Shown here: one piece after another, positions 17,896 to 26,719 of the stretch | Layout: each line of letters opens with the position of its first letter | Numbering within the stretch: the first letter of the stretch is position 1 | From: R-RK-3 sp963842775 | GTDB lineage: Bacteria > Pseudomonadota > Alphaproteobacteria > Rhizobiales > Rhodomicrobiaceae | DNA length: 64,000 bases | Reading direction: 5' to 3' | Assembly: GCA_963842775.1 (NCBI GenBank) | Contig: CAWJHQ010000011.1 | Span: forward strand, 434,001-498,000 | Notes under the pieces: generated by a model | Seen by the model: the letters and a program-made list of their open reading frames with translations, nothing else | Databases searched by the model: none | Told to the model about the DNA's origin: nothing | Position numbers and translations under genes: made by a program

Positions 17896-18471
17896 CAGAA
17901 TCCGGCTAATCTCGACATCCGTCGATCCCGGTTCCGCGCGATAGCATCCCGCATTGAGGAAGGTGTGCCGCCTCAGCGGCCCTCAATGGTTCGAACGCGA
18001 CGGTTTCATCGAAAAGTGACTGCGTAGGCTGGCGTCGCAGGCCGACTTCACGGTTTTTGGCCTTTGGGGTTCCGCAAGCCGCCTTCAGGCAGCTCTATCA
18101 CCGGCCCAAATCGCCCAAAATCATCAAGCTCAGGCCAAATTCTGAGTGGAAGGTAAACGCGCCAAAGTACCTATATTGTAGTATAATGCGCCATCCATAA
18201 AGTAAATTTAATCAGTTAATGTAACTGATGCGCAACAGTGCTGTGCATCGAAAGACACTAAATGTGGAAATCGCGAAGTTGCACGTTAATTTTTTGAGAT
18301 AAAATAAATAATTAACAAGCTTCACTGTTTAATTTAATCGGTTAATATCTATAACTACGCTAAAATAAGAGAACAACAACAACAAAATTATCACTCGGAA
18401 ATTTACACATCGAATACTCGCCGCGCCTATATCCTTGGGGACCGCACTGGTTGCAACTTAAGGAGTTTGTC
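17896..18471 (+). promoter_or_regulatory. AT-rich upstream region of the Flp pilin genes
   Basis: No gene is seen in these 576 bases. The stretch 18150-18420 is much more AT-rich than its surroundings. It contains a perfect 8-3-8 inverted repeat ATCAGTTA-ATG-TAACTGAT at 18211-18229, a direct repeat TTTAATCRGTTAAT at 18207-18220 and 18333-18346, and a TATAAT-like box at 18182-18187. These are candidate regulator sites for the pilin operon. The spacing of the TTAA units does not match the CtrA consensus. Confidence 0.5.
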
Positions 18472-18657
18472 ATGCGTCACCTCGCAAAGCTTGCCAAGAC
18501 CACTCAAATTTTCTCGACCCTCCGTAATAAGGACGGCAACGCCGCCATCGAGTACGGCATGATCGCCGCCTTGATCGCCGTCATCATTGCCGCAAGTCTG
18601 TCGAGCGTCGCCACCAAGCTCGGCGAGGTCTTCACAGCCGTCGTCAACGCGCTGTAA
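18472..18657 (+). CDS. flp: Flp/Fap-type pilin, copy 1
   Basis: A 61-residue class IVb prepilin. A short basic leader ends at Gly22, and the processing motif G/NAAIEY follows, with Glu at +5 and Tyr at +6 as required by TadV/CpaA-type peptidases. A hydrophobic helix (residues 29-44) comes next. It is exported, cleaved and polymerised into the Tad pilus. ATG 18472 has AAGGAG upstream. The leader differs from those of copies 2 and 3, while the mature parts are identical. Confidence 0.93.
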   Translation: MRHLAKLAKTTQIFSTLRNKDGNAAIEYGMIAALIAVIIAASLSSVATKLGEVFTAVVNAL

Positions 18658-18699
18658 CAACGCCAATCCCCCTCAACCAAGCAGAAATTGGAGTTTCGT

Positions 18700-18867
18700 A
18701 TGTTCAAGTCTATCAAGAAGTTCTTCGCCCTCGACAACCAAGACGGCAACGCCGCCATTGAATACGGCATGATCGCCGCCTTGATCGCCGTCATCATCGC
18801 GGCAAGCCTGTCGAGCGTCGCCACCAAGCTCGGCGAGGTCTTCACCGCCGTCGTCAACGCGCTGTAA
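18700..18867 (+). CDS. flp: Flp/Fap-type pilin, copy 2
   Basis: A 55-residue prepilin with leader MFKSIKKFFALDNQDG, cleavage motif G/NAAIEY and a mature part identical to copy 1. Its ATG follows TTGGAG. It starts 42 bases after copy 1 and is transcribed in the same direction. The DNA in and around it is nearly identical to copy 3, including the ribosome binding site and the AACCAAGCA(C/G)AAATTGGAGTT leader. Confidence 0.92.
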   Translation: MFKSIKKFFALDNQDGNAAIEYGMIAALIAVIIAASLSSVATKLGEVFTAVVNAL

Positions 18868-18915
18868 CGCAGCAACGCCAATCCCCTCTCAACCAAGCAC
18901 AAATTGGAGTTCCCT

Positions 18916-19083
18916 ATGTTCAAGTCTATTAAGAAGTTCTTCGCCATCGGCAACGAAGACGGCAACGCCGCCATCGAGTACGGCATGATCGCTGCCTTGA
19001 TCGCCGTCATCATCGCTGCAAGCCTGTCGAGCGTCGCCACCAAGCTCGGTGAGGTCTTCACAGCCGTCGTCAACGCGCTCTAG
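18916..19083 (+). CDS. flp: Flp/Fap-type pilin, copy 3
   Basis: A 55-residue prepilin. The leader is MFKSIKKFFAIGNEDG, and the mature region from NAAIEY to the end is the same as in copies 1 and 2. It ends with TAG at 19081-19083, right at the edge of a dispersed repeat element. The three copies point to recent tandem duplication. Confidence 0.92.
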   Translation: MFKSIKKFFAIGNEDGNAAIEYGMIAALIAVIIAASLSSVATKLGEVFTAVVNAL

Positions 19084-19182
19084 AGCATTTTCGACCAAGT
19101 CAATACCGATTGAGCGTGAGAAATTGCGATCAAATAAAGACTTAGAGCCTATGATCCGAGTCCATCGGATCGAAGGCTCTAA
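19082..19182. repeat. Dispersed palindromic repeat (tagagc family)
   Basis: An element of about 100 bases starts TAGAGCATTTT, has the internal segment GCGATCAAATAAAGA, and ends with a long hairpin, AGAGCC-N3-GATCCG to CGGATC-N3-GGCTCT. Related elements lie at 32.1, 41.9, 51.9, 53.0 and 58.6 kb. Here the hairpin may also terminate the pilin transcript. Confidence 0.65.
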
Positions 19183-19211
19183 GCTCCCGATCGCGTCAAA
19201 GGAGTGCAGGC

Positions 19212-19772
19212 GTGGCAGTCATTAGCACATCAGCACTTGCGATCATTTTCTGCGCGCTGCTTGCGAGCAGCCTCATTGATCTCAAACAACGGATCATTCC
19301 CGATGAACTGGTGATCCTGGTTGCGGTGTGCGGGCTTTGCGCTTGCCTTTCCACGCGTTCTTCCGAACTCGGGTTAAGCCTGTTGATCGCGGCGGGTGTG
19401 TTTTTCGCCCTCGCCCTATGCCACCGCTGCAACTGGCTTGGCGGAGGGGACGTCAAGCTTATCTCGGCCCTGAGCTTGGCAGTGCCCGCTCATCAGGTGG
19501 GGACGCTGATGGTGGAAATCAGCGTGGCGGGCGCCATCCTATGCTGCGTTTACCTGACCGCCGGCTTCGCTTTGAAGACATTCCGGACAAAGCCTGCGGG
19601 CCAAACACCGCTGTCCACCCAAGGCCCCTTTAGCGCGTGGGTCCGCCTCGAATCCGAAAGGATTATGGCCGGCCGCTCCGTTCCTTATGCTCTGGCCATC
19701 CTGGGTGGCTTTGTTTATCACTCTTTCGTAGAGTTCGCGCCATGTTCGCACGCAATCTTCTGCTCGTTTTAG
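19212..19772 (+). CDS. cpaA: Prepilin peptidase CpaA/TadV
   Basis: A 186-residue A24-family aspartic peptidase with several membrane helices. The two catalytic aspartates are visible in LIDLKQRIIPDEL (about residues 21-33) and in GGGDVKLI (the GxGD motif, about residue 77). It cleaves the Flp leader at G/NAAIEY. It starts with GTG 19212 behind AAAGGAG. Its end overlaps cpaB by 31 bases. Confidence 0.9.
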   Translation: MAVISTSALAIIFCALLASSLIDLKQRIIPDELVILVAVCGLCACLSTRSSELGLSLLIAAGVFFALALCHRCNWLGGGDVKLISALSLAVPAHQVGTLMVEISVAGAILCCVYLTAGFALKTFRTKPAGQTPLSTQGPFSAWVRLESERIMAGRSVPYALAILGGFVYHSFVEFAPCSHAIFCSF

Positions 19773-20608
19773 GCTCGCTCAGCATCGTGCTCGGCCTCGC
19801 GGTCGGATACGTATCGCTGAAGCAACCCCCGCCCGAGCCTGTAGAAACCGTGGTCATCGAGAAGGCCCGCCAAACGCAGGTGCTGGTCGCCGCCCACGCC
19901 ATTTCCATGGGCACATTGTTGCAAAGCTCCGATCTGGTTTGGAAGGATGTCGCTCCTGGCGAACTCCGCCCCGGTAATTTGGCCCGCGGCGAGGTCGAAG
20001 AAGCCGAATTCTTCGGCGCCATCGCACGGCGCGATTTTGCCGAGGGCGAGGCGCTGATCGCAAGCGAGGTTCTCAAACACGACGATCGCCGGTTTTTGGC
20101 GGCAGTGCTGAAGCCGGGCAATCGCGCCATTTCCATCGCCGTGGACGCCACGCAAAGTGCATCCGGCCTTATTTTGCCTGGCAATCAGGTCGACATCATC
20201 TTGACCCAAAATCTCGGCGACGCCGCAGAGAAAAAGCGGGCTGTCGGTGAAACCATTTTGACTGACGTGCGCGTCATCGCTGTCGATCAAGCCTTAAGTC
20301 AGCCCCTTGGCAGGTCGGCCGATCGGACGTCTCTGCCGGCCGAACTCAAAATGCCCAAGACAGTGACCCTGGAAGTTACCGAACGGCAGGCGGAGATGGT
20401 GTTCGTCGCATTGCAGATGGGGGCACTGCAACTCTCGGTGCGTCCTCTCGAGGAGGGCGCCAAGACCCGCGCCGATGGCGCCGGCGCGCTAAGCGCGCCA
20501 ACCTGGGCTTCCGATGTATCATGGGCGGTGAAGAAATCCTATCAGGTCCCCGCGCCCACGTCCGGCAGCACGCTGGAAAGCTACATCCGCCGGCCACCAG
20601 CGTCATAG
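19742..20608 (+). CDS. cpaB: Flp pilus assembly protein CpaB/RcpC
   Basis: A 288-residue periplasmic protein with an N-terminal signal anchor (LLLVLGSLSIVLGLAVGYVSL) and a SAF domain (VLVAAHAISMGTLLQSSDLVWKD). The RcpC/CpaB core PGNRAISIAVDATQSASGLILPGNQVDIILT follows. It is thought to link the secretin to the inner-membrane machine. ATG 19742 fits the family start. The frame is open further upstream inside cpaA, but without a start signal. Confidence 0.9.
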   Translation: MFARNLLLVLGSLSIVLGLAVGYVSLKQPPPEPVETVVIEKARQTQVLVAAHAISMGTLLQSSDLVWKDVAPGELRPGNLARGEVEEAEFFGAIARRDFAEGEALIASEVLKHDDRRFLAAVLKPGNRAISIAVDATQSASGLILPGNQVDIILTQNLGDAAEKKRAVGETILTDVRVIAVDQALSQPLGRSADRTSLPAELKMPKTVTLEVTERQAEMVFVALQMGALQLSVRPLEEGAKTRADGAGALSAPTWASDVSWAVKKSYQVPAPTSGSTLESYIRRPPAS

Positions 20609-20936
20609 ATTTCCCTCTCCAAGGACAGGCCAGCCCCGCTTCCGGCTTGATAAGGCGGCCTCAGCCAGGTGAGGTTTCAAGGGTCGTGGCCGCTCCTCGG
20701 AGTGATCTCCAGATCATCTTATTAACGGTTGTTGAAAAAATCATCAGCAACCTGTACGGGTGTCATCAACTCAGAAAATGATCCTTGGCGAGCGATCACG
20801 GCGGCGTATCTCGCAGCTTGACGCACAATCGCTCTTGTAGGGGTCATCACATTGCAAACAGGTCAAGCCGGCGCACCAATCGTTTCACGGTTCCACACAC
20901 CGAGCACTCGCATGCAACGTTTCAAAGGGCTGCGCG
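20609..20936 (+). other. Gap between cpaB and cpaC
   Basis: These 328 bases show no supported gene, repeat or clear terminator. The gap is long for a Tad operon and could hold a second promoter for cpaC and the genes behind it. Confidence 0.4.
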
Positions 20937-22412
20937 ATGCTTGAAAAACCGGAAAACAAAAATCGGCGCACTGTACCGGGCAAACGCGCGCGCTCGTATT
21001 TCCGCGTCGGGGCCATAGTCGTTGCGCTGCTCGCTTGTTGTGGCATGGCGGCCCATGACGCTTGGGCGAATTCAGAGAAATACACCTTTGAAAAGCTGAA
21101 ACTGACACAACACAAATCGCAGACGCTCGAGATCCCGGCCCCGTTCGCCATGGCGGTGGTTGGCGCCCCTGATATCGCCGATACGCTGCCGATGTCGGAC
21201 CGCGTTTTGTACATCCAAGGCAAAAAAGCCGGAACGACAAACATTTCGGTCTTTGGCCCCAACAAAGAGCTGATCGGCATCATCGATGTGGAGGTCAACG
21301 TCGACATTCCCCTGGTAGCCAAGGTGATCAGGACCAACCTGGGCAGTTCGGGAATTTCCGTCAACGGAGCCGGAGATCAGATCATCCTGGGCGGGCAGGC
21401 GCGCAACGCGGTCGAGGCGGAGCAGGCCGTCGCCCTCGCCAAAGGCGCGGCCAAGGACGCCAACGTCATCAACATCATGAAGATCGCCCAGGCCCAGCAA
21501 GTCCTGCTGAAAGTACGCTTTTTGGAGGCCTCCCGGACGGCCGGCCGTAACCTCGGCGTCAACCTGTTTGCCGCCAACAGAAAATTGACGAGCGGGGTGA
21601 ATACCGGCGGCAGCGCCTTGAATCCAAATTCGGCCGTGGGCCTGCCCCTTGTCGAGACGATCTCCACCTTTGCAGGCGCGAGTGCGGCCCCATACGTTAC
21701 GGCGCTCGCCCACGTCGGAGGAAATGTCGACGTTTTGGTCTCCGCGCTCGAATCGAAAGGGCTTGTGCGCTCATTGGCCGAACCCGACCTGATTGCGCTG
21801 TCGGGTGATACGGCGAGCTTCCTGGCCGGCGGCGAGATACCCATCCCCGTGCTGCAGACCAATACCGGCGCCGGGACAAACATCACCGTGGAGTGGAAAC
21901 CTTTCGGCGTTCAGCTTACCTTTCAGCCGACAGTCCTGGCCAACGGCGTCATCAACCTGCGCCTCACGCCCTCGGTCAGCGAGCTGAACTACACCAATGC
22001 CATTCAAAACCAAAACTTCGTGATTCCCGCCATTTCAAAACGCGAGGCGCACACGACCATTGAGCTTCGCGACGGGCAGAGCTTCGCCATCGCCGGCCTT
22101 TTGCAGTCGGAAGGACTGCGCAATATCGACCAGGTGCCGTGGCTCGGCTCAGTGCCGGTGCTTGGCGCGCTGTTCCGCAGCGGCAGCTTCCAGCAAAAAG
22201 AGACCGATCTTGTCGTTGTGGTGACGCCTCATCTCGTCGTTCCGATGGCGCCAGGCAAGCACATCGCCAGTCCGCTCGACAAAACTCTGCCTAGCAACGA
22301 CAGGGACTTTTTCCTGAACGGGCAAACCGAGCTCAACAAGAAATACGGCGCCTGGCAAACCAGCATCGACGACGCCCCTTATGGTCACATCATCACCGCG
22401 AACGGAAAGTGA
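20937..22412 (+). CDS. cpaC: Tad-type secretin CpaC/RcpA
   Basis: A 491-residue outer-membrane secretin. A basic N-terminus and signal peptide (to about residue 44, ending AWA) come first. An N-terminal T2SS-like domain follows, with GAPDIADTLPMSDRVLYIQGKKAGTTNI, then a BON-like segment. The secretin domain has VGGNVDVLVSALESKGLVRSLAEPDL, the gate-region GGEIPIP and the C-terminal VPWLGSVPVLGALFRS. It forms the pore through which the Flp pilus exits. Confidence 0.92.
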   Translation: MLEKPENKNRRTVPGKRARSYFRVGAIVVALLACCGMAAHDAWANSEKYTFEKLKLTQHKSQTLEIPAPFAMAVVGAPDIADTLPMSDRVLYIQGKKAGTTNISVFGPNKELIGIIDVEVNVDIPLVAKVIRTNLGSSGISVNGAGDQIILGGQARNAVEAEQAVALAKGAAKDANVINIMKIAQAQQVLLKVRFLEASRTAGRNLGVNLFAANRKLTSGVNTGGSALNPNSAVGLPLVETISTFAGASAAPYVTALAHVGGNVDVLVSALESKGLVRSLAEPDLIALSGDTASFLAGGEIPIPVLQTNTGAGTNITVEWKPFGVQLTFQPTVLANGVINLRLTPSVSELNYTNAIQNQNFVIPAISKREAHTTIELRDGQSFAIAGLLQSEGLRNIDQVPWLGSVPVLGALFRSGSFQQKETDLVVVVTPHLVVPMAPGKHIASPLDKTLPSNDRDFFLNGQTELNKKYGAWQTSIDDAPYGHIITANGK

Positions 22413-22419
22413 AACCAAC

Positions 22420-22842
22420 GTGAGAACCAGATATTGGTCCTTGGTGTCGTGCCGCCGGGCGCCTCTCACAACGCCCATGCTGGTCTTGCTCGCGGTGCTC
22501 GCAGCGGGTGAGGCGAGCGCGGGAGAAGACCAGGATTTCGAGGATTTCTTCGGCGCCTATACACACCGCATCGAGGGCGTCACCGTGGGGGTGGGCGATG
22601 CGCCCGCCAGCAATACCGCCGCCCAAATCATCAACCCTTGGCCCGCTTACTCTCAGGACCGCCACATCCTTAGCGAAAGCCAGCGCATGATCGGCGCCAT
22701 TCGGCGCTATCACACCAATTCGGGCGCAAAGCCCTTGAGTGTGCAGAATGGCGGCAAGTCGGGAACCGGAGCGCAGGATGACGCAGCCGCGGCACCAGAC
22801 ACAGACGCATCCCCGTCGCCCAACGTCTCAGCGGGAGAATAG
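22420..22842 (+). CDS. Small secreted Tad-locus protein (takes the CpaD position)
   Basis: About 140 residues starting at GTG 22420, 7 bases after cpaC. It has an N-terminal hydrophobic signal sequence, then a conserved-looking core with GVGDAPASNTAAQIINPWP and SESQRMIGAIRRYHTN, and a low-complexity Ala/Asp/Ser tail. Short proteins of this type occur next to cpaC in several Hyphomicrobiales Tad loci. It is much shorter than CpaD, and orthology is not shown. It is probably periplasmic or outer-membrane associated and needed for secretin function, which is inferred from position. Confidence 0.6.
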   Translation: MRTRYWSLVSCRRAPLTTPMLVLLAVLAAGEASAGEDQDFEDFFGAYTHRIEGVTVGVGDAPASNTAAQIINPWPAYSQDRHILSESQRMIGAIRRYHTNSGAKPLSVQNGGKSGTGAQDDAAAAPDTDASPSPNVSAGE

Positions 22843-22851
22843 GCCAGGCTC

Positions 22852-23409
22852 ATGCTTTCTCCGCGAGAATTTGCTTTGAACGATTTTTGCCGAAAGCTGC
22901 GCAGGCTTGTCCTGTTTGCGGCCATCATCGTTGCTCCGGGGCTGCTTTCGGCGTGCCGGGACCTCAGCATGGACGGGACCGGCAGCGCCACCTCTCTTAC
23001 AATCCAAGACCCTCGCGACGAGAAATTCAAAGCGTCCAGCGAACCCTACCGGCTCGGGGTGGAACAGTTCAACCGAGGCTATTACGGCAACGCGGAGAAG
23101 TATTTTCGGGAGGCTGTCGAAAAGTCGCCGCAGGATGTGGATGCCTGGCTCTCGCTCGCCGCTTGTTACGATCACATACGCCGGTTTGACTTCGCCGATA
23201 AAGCGTATGACCGCGCCATCGCGCTTGGCGGCAAAACGGTCCAGCTCCTGAACAATCAGGGATATTCCTACGTGCTGCGCGGCGATCTCCACAAAGCCCG
23301 CCGGAAGTTCAAGGAAGCCTTGAAGCGTGATCCGGACAACGTCATGGTGCAGAATAATTTGAGGCGGCTCGAGTTAAGCGGGCGTTCTTCGCCGAAAGCG
23401 CGAGGCTGA
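22852..23409 (+). CDS. tadD: TadD-like tetratricopeptide lipoprotein
   Basis: A 185-residue protein. A signal sequence with lipobox LLSAC (Cys near residue 35) is followed by about three TPR units (EPYRLGVEQFNRGYYGNAEKYF, DVDAWLSLAACYDHIRRFDFA, QLLNNQGYSYVLRGDLHKA). TadD-type lipoproteins act as pilotins or scaffolds for the Tad secretin. It starts 9 bases after the previous gene. Its stop is 18 bases from the stop of tadC on the opposite strand. Confidence 0.85.
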   Translation: MLSPREFALNDFCRKLRRLVLFAAIIVAPGLLSACRDLSMDGTGSATSLTIQDPRDEKFKASSEPYRLGVEQFNRGYYGNAEKYFREAVEKSPQDVDAWLSLAACYDHIRRFDFADKAYDRAIALGGKTVQLLNNQGYSYVLRGDLHKARRKFKEALKRDPDNVMVQNNLRRLELSGRSSPKARG

Positions 23410-23427
23410 ACAAGCTTTCCGGCAACC

Positions 23428-24333
23428 TCACATGGCGTCCAGGATTTTGAGGGCGGCAGGCCCGCCGATGACCAGGAAGATCGTCGGCATGATGAGCGTC
23501 ATCATGGGGATCGTCATCAGCGCGGGCAGCCGGTTGGCGCGTTCCTCGAGCCGCACTAAGCTGTCGGCGCGCAATTCGCTGGCGGCGTTGCGAAGCGACT
23601 GAGCCAATGGCGAACCGAGCCGCATGCTTTGACTAACCGTCGTCACGACCGTGCGCAGGCTTGGCAGATTGATGCGAGCAGCGAAGTTTTGCAACGCCAG
23701 CTCGCGGCTCGGAAGAATGGCGAGCTGGGCCCACGTCATGGAGAGCTCGGCGGCCAGTTCAGGCTGATAATCTGCCAGGGCTTGGGAAACGCGATGTAAC
23801 GCACCCTCGATGGACAATCCAGCGTCGGCGCAGATCGCCAACAGATCAAAGGCGTCAGGCAAACCGCTGGCCACCACCAGGCTGTGTCGTTTTACCCCGG
23901 CCTTGATGAGCCGCGTCGGCACGATATAGGCGATGACGGCGAACAGGGCGGCGATGGCCACCGGCTGCCAGTCCACGGCGAGGGCAACGATATAGCCGAG
24001 CGCCGCGCAGACGCCACCAAGCACCAGGCGGCCAACGAAGAAGCCCTGGGTCGAGCGGCTCGCCGGAATGTTGTATTTGCCAAGCCATGCGGCGATGTAA
24101 GCTTGCTCGGGTATCGAAAGGCCGAATTCATTGTCAGTGAACTGAAATTGTTCCGGCTGACTTTGGTGAGTTTTCCCGCCACTCTCGGCGCCTGACTGGA
24201 TTCGTGCGAGGTTGAGGCGCTTTTCGACGGCTTGGGTTTTGGTCTGGCGGTGAGCCAGCAGCATGCTGACGCCGCCGCAAACCAAGGCCGCGCAGGCAAA
24301 GCCGGTCAGAATAAGGTGATCAACTTGTGGCAT
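23428..24333 (-). CDS. tadC: Tad pilus inner-membrane platform protein TadC
   Basis: A 301-residue T2SSF-domain protein with an N-terminal membrane helix, a cytoplasmic domain (GLPDAFDLLAICADAGLSIEGALHRV, then FAARINLPSLRTVVTTVSQSMRLGSPL) and two C-terminal helices ending in GGPAALKILDAM. With TadB it makes the platform on which TadA acts. It is last in the minus-strand run cpaE-tadA-tadB-tadC. Confidence 0.9.
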   Translation of the reverse strand: MPQVDHLILTGFACAALVCGGVSMLLAHRQTKTQAVEKRLNLARIQSGAESGGKTHQSQPEQFQFTDNEFGLSIPEQAYIAAWLGKYNIPASRSTQGFFVGRLVLGGVCAALGYIVALAVDWQPVAIAALFAVIAYIVPTRLIKAGVKRHSLVVASGLPDAFDLLAICADAGLSIEGALHRVSQALADYQPELAAELSMTWAQLAILPSRELALQNFAARINLPSLRTVVTTVSQSMRLGSPLAQSLRNAASELRADSLVRLEERANRLPALMTIPMMTLIMPTIFLVIGGPAALKILDAM

Positions 24334-24398
24334 TCGCGTCCTTAGTTCCTTCAGCTCCCGCGAAGCATCGCTTCCGGGTAAACCCCTGTGCCCGCTGG

Positions 24399-25352
24399 TT
24401 AATCCGAGTTAATCGATCGCATCATGGCTCGCATGATGAGAAAAGCCAAAGACAGGCCCGCCATTCCGGCGACGAGAATGAGATGACCGCGCTTGTCGTT
24501 GAACAGCGGCAGGAGATAATCCGGCGCCGCCGCCAGCATCGCGACGATGACAACGAAGGGCAGGGCGCCCAGAACATACGCCGTGAACCGCACTTCGGAG
24601 GTTGCCGCGCGGGCCTTCGACCGCATGATTCTCCGCTTCTGCATGATCTGGGATAGTTCTTCGAGCGTGGACACCAGATTGCCGCCGGAGGACTGCTGCA
24701 AGATCACGGCAGAGCAGAAGAAGCGAAAATCCCGCAAGCGGACTTGCTGGCTTGCCGATTGCAACGCGGTTGCCAGTGGCAGCCCGATGCTCATCTGGTT
24801 CGCCATGCGCAAGAACAGAGCGTTTGTCGGCGCGGGGGTCTCCTGGCCAACGGTCCGGATGGCCGATGTGATCGGCAAGCCGACACGCAGCATGCGCACT
24901 GTCGCGTCGACGGCGTCAGGAAAACTGGCGATGAATGCGGCTTCGATCTTCGCCTTTTTCCGTGCCAGGACAGTTCGGGGCCCCAGCACCGCCGCGACCG
25001 CTGAAAGCCCAGCGGAAATCTCAAACGGCACTTCGAGAAACGCATGCAGGAACATCCACACCGCAGCGGCGGCCACGGCGGCGCTGAGGAGCAGAATTTG
25101 GACCGACACCTGCAGTTGCCAGGGATGATTGGTGTCCAGCAGCAACAGCTTCGCAAGCATCTTAAAGTTGCCAGCTGTTCCCTCGACATCTTCAACGGCG
25201 GTAGCTGCTTTCTCGTCGGCGCGCGTTGCCTCGATGGTGAGAGCGAGGCGCCGTTGGCGTTCGCGCGCGGCCCTTGAGGATCTGAGCGCGCCCAGGGCCA
25301 GCATGATGAGGCCGCCGCCAATCAACAAGATCAGCATCGCTTTCGGCGTCAT
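24399..25352 (-). CDS. tadB: Tad pilus inner-membrane platform protein TadB
   Basis: A 317-residue T2SSF-domain protein with two N-terminal and two C-terminal membrane helices. The core is FPDAVDATVRMLRVGLPITSAI, followed by QQSSGGNLVSTLEELSQIMQ. Its start overlaps the tadA stop by 4 bases (ATGA), which indicates translational coupling. Confidence 0.9.
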   Translation of the reverse strand: MTPKAMLILLIGGGLIMLALGALRSSRAARERQRRLALTIEATRADEKAATAVEDVEGTAGNFKMLAKLLLLDTNHPWQLQVSVQILLLSAAVAAAAVWMFLHAFLEVPFEISAGLSAVAAVLGPRTVLARKKAKIEAAFIASFPDAVDATVRMLRVGLPITSAIRTVGQETPAPTNALFLRMANQMSIGLPLATALQSASQQVRLRDFRFFCSAVILQQSSGGNLVSTLEELSQIMQKRRIMRSKARAATSEVRFTAYVLGALPFVVIVAMLAAAPDYLLPLFNDKRGHLILVAGMAGLSLAFLIMRAMMRSINSD

Positions 25353-26719
25353 GCTTTGCCCGCTTTCAGCCTTTGGATGCCGAGCGTTTCGAGCAGCGGG
25401 CTGTCCAAGCCGTAATATTGGATACGCGGCAGAAAGCGCGGAGGCATAGGCGTTGCCTCGATGACGCCGTCAATCTTTCCATCGGGCCGCATGCCGCGAT
25501 ATTGGAATTTGAAAAGCGGCGCCAAGACAATGACGTCGTCTTCGATCCCGACCACTTCCACCACTTCGTTCACACGCCTTACGCCGTCATGCATACGCTC
25601 GATATGAACGATGACATCGACGGCACTTGCGATTTGAGTGCGGATGGCGCGCACCGGCAGGTTTGCATTGCCCATCAGGATCATATTCTCGATGCGGGCC
25701 AGGGCGTCGCGGGCCGAGTTGGCGTGAACGGTCGCCATCGATCCGGCGTGGCCGGTATTCATGGCTTGCATCATGTCGAATGCTTCCGGACCGCGGGATT
25801 CACCAACGATAATACGGTCCGGCCGCATTCTAAGGGCGTTGCGTAAGAGCAGGCCCTGATCGATGAGGCCGCGCCCCTCGATGCTGGCGGGCCTGGTTTC
25901 CAGCCGGATGACATGCTGCTGTTGCAGCTGGAGTTCGGCGGCATCCTCGATGGTCACAATGCGCTCGCCGGGATGAATCCACTCCGAAAGTGCGTTGAGC
26001 ATCGTGGTCTTTCCCGAGCCCGTACCGCCCGACACGATGATATTGAGACGGCACCGCGCAAAGATTTCCAAGGCCTCGGCGACTTGCGGCGACATAGACC
26101 CCTCGGCGACGAGGTGCGCGGTGCTCAGCATCTGCCTTGAGAATTTGCGGATCGATAGCGACGGCCCGTTGAGCGCGAGCGGAGGGATGATGATGTTGAC
26201 ACGGCTTCCATCCTGCAAACGCGCATCGAGCATGGGCGTCGTCTCGTCCACCGTACGTCCGATGGAGGAAGCGATGCGCTGGGCCACGTGCAAGACATGG
26301 GCATCGTGCCGGAACCTCAGAGGTGTCAGCTCGAGCTTGCCATGCTTCTCGATATAAATTTGATTGGGCCCGTTAACGAGAATATCGGAAATCTTCGGAT
26401 CGGCGAGCAACGGCTCGATGGGGCCTAGCCCGACCATCTCATTGACGATTTCGGCCGACAGGCCATCTTGCTCCGCCTGATTGAGCAGGAGCTTTTTCTC
26501 ATTGGCGATCTGGCTCACCAGTCCGTTCACAAAACGGGTAAGCTCCTCCTTCGTCATGCGCACCGCAACGGAGGGCTCGATCTGCAGCATGACCTGATCG
26601 CGAATTAGGTCCGCGTTTTGCCGCATCGCTGACGAGAAGGCGTTGGACCGCGCCGGTTCGCTCGGCTGCCCGAGGGGCGCCAGCAGCTCAGCCGCCGCGC
26701 GTTTGCCGAACCCGCTCAT
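25349..26719 (-). CDS. tadA: Tad secretion ATPase TadA/CpaF
   Basis: A 456-residue hexameric traffic ATPase of the VirB11/CpaF family. The N-terminal domain has VNEMVGLGPIEPLL, then VNGPNQIYIEKHGKLE. Walker A GGTGSGKT lies near residue 225, the Asp box follows with TIEDAAEL, Walker B is RIIVGE, and the His box is TGHAGSMATVHAN. It powers pilin extrusion in the cytoplasm. The start at 26719 is chosen because it overlaps the cpaE stop as ATGA. An ATG five codons upstream is possible. Confidence 0.92.
   Translation of the reverse strand: MSGFGKRAAAELLAPLGQPSEPARSNAFSSAMRQNADLIRDQVMLQIEPSVAVRMTKEELTRFVNGLVSQIANEKKLLLNQAEQDGLSAEIVNEMVGLGPIEPLLADPKISDILVNGPNQIYIEKHGKLELTPLRFRHDAHVLHVAQRIASSIGRTVDETTPMLDARLQDGSRVNIIIPPLALNGPSLSIRKFSRQMLSTAHLVAEGSMSPQVAEALEIFARCRLNIIVSGGTGSGKTTMLNALSEWIHPGERIVTIEDAAELQLQQQHVIRLETRPASIEGRGLIDQGLLLRNALRMRPDRIIVGESRGPEAFDMMQAMNTGHAGSMATVHANSARDALARIENMILMGNANLPVRAIRTQIASAVDVIVHIERMHDGVRRVNEVVEVVGIEDDVIVLAPLFKFQYRGMRPDGKIDGVIEATPMPPRFLPRIQYYGLDSPLLETLGIQRLKAGKA

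Noticed and set aside
18190..18350. CtrA boxes in the pilin promoter region
   Set aside because: TTAA units are present, but none with the required 7-base spacing was found.
18430..18460. Sigma-54 promoter before the first pilin gene
   Set aside because: GG and GC dinucleotides occur, but the spacing is 12 or more instead of 10.
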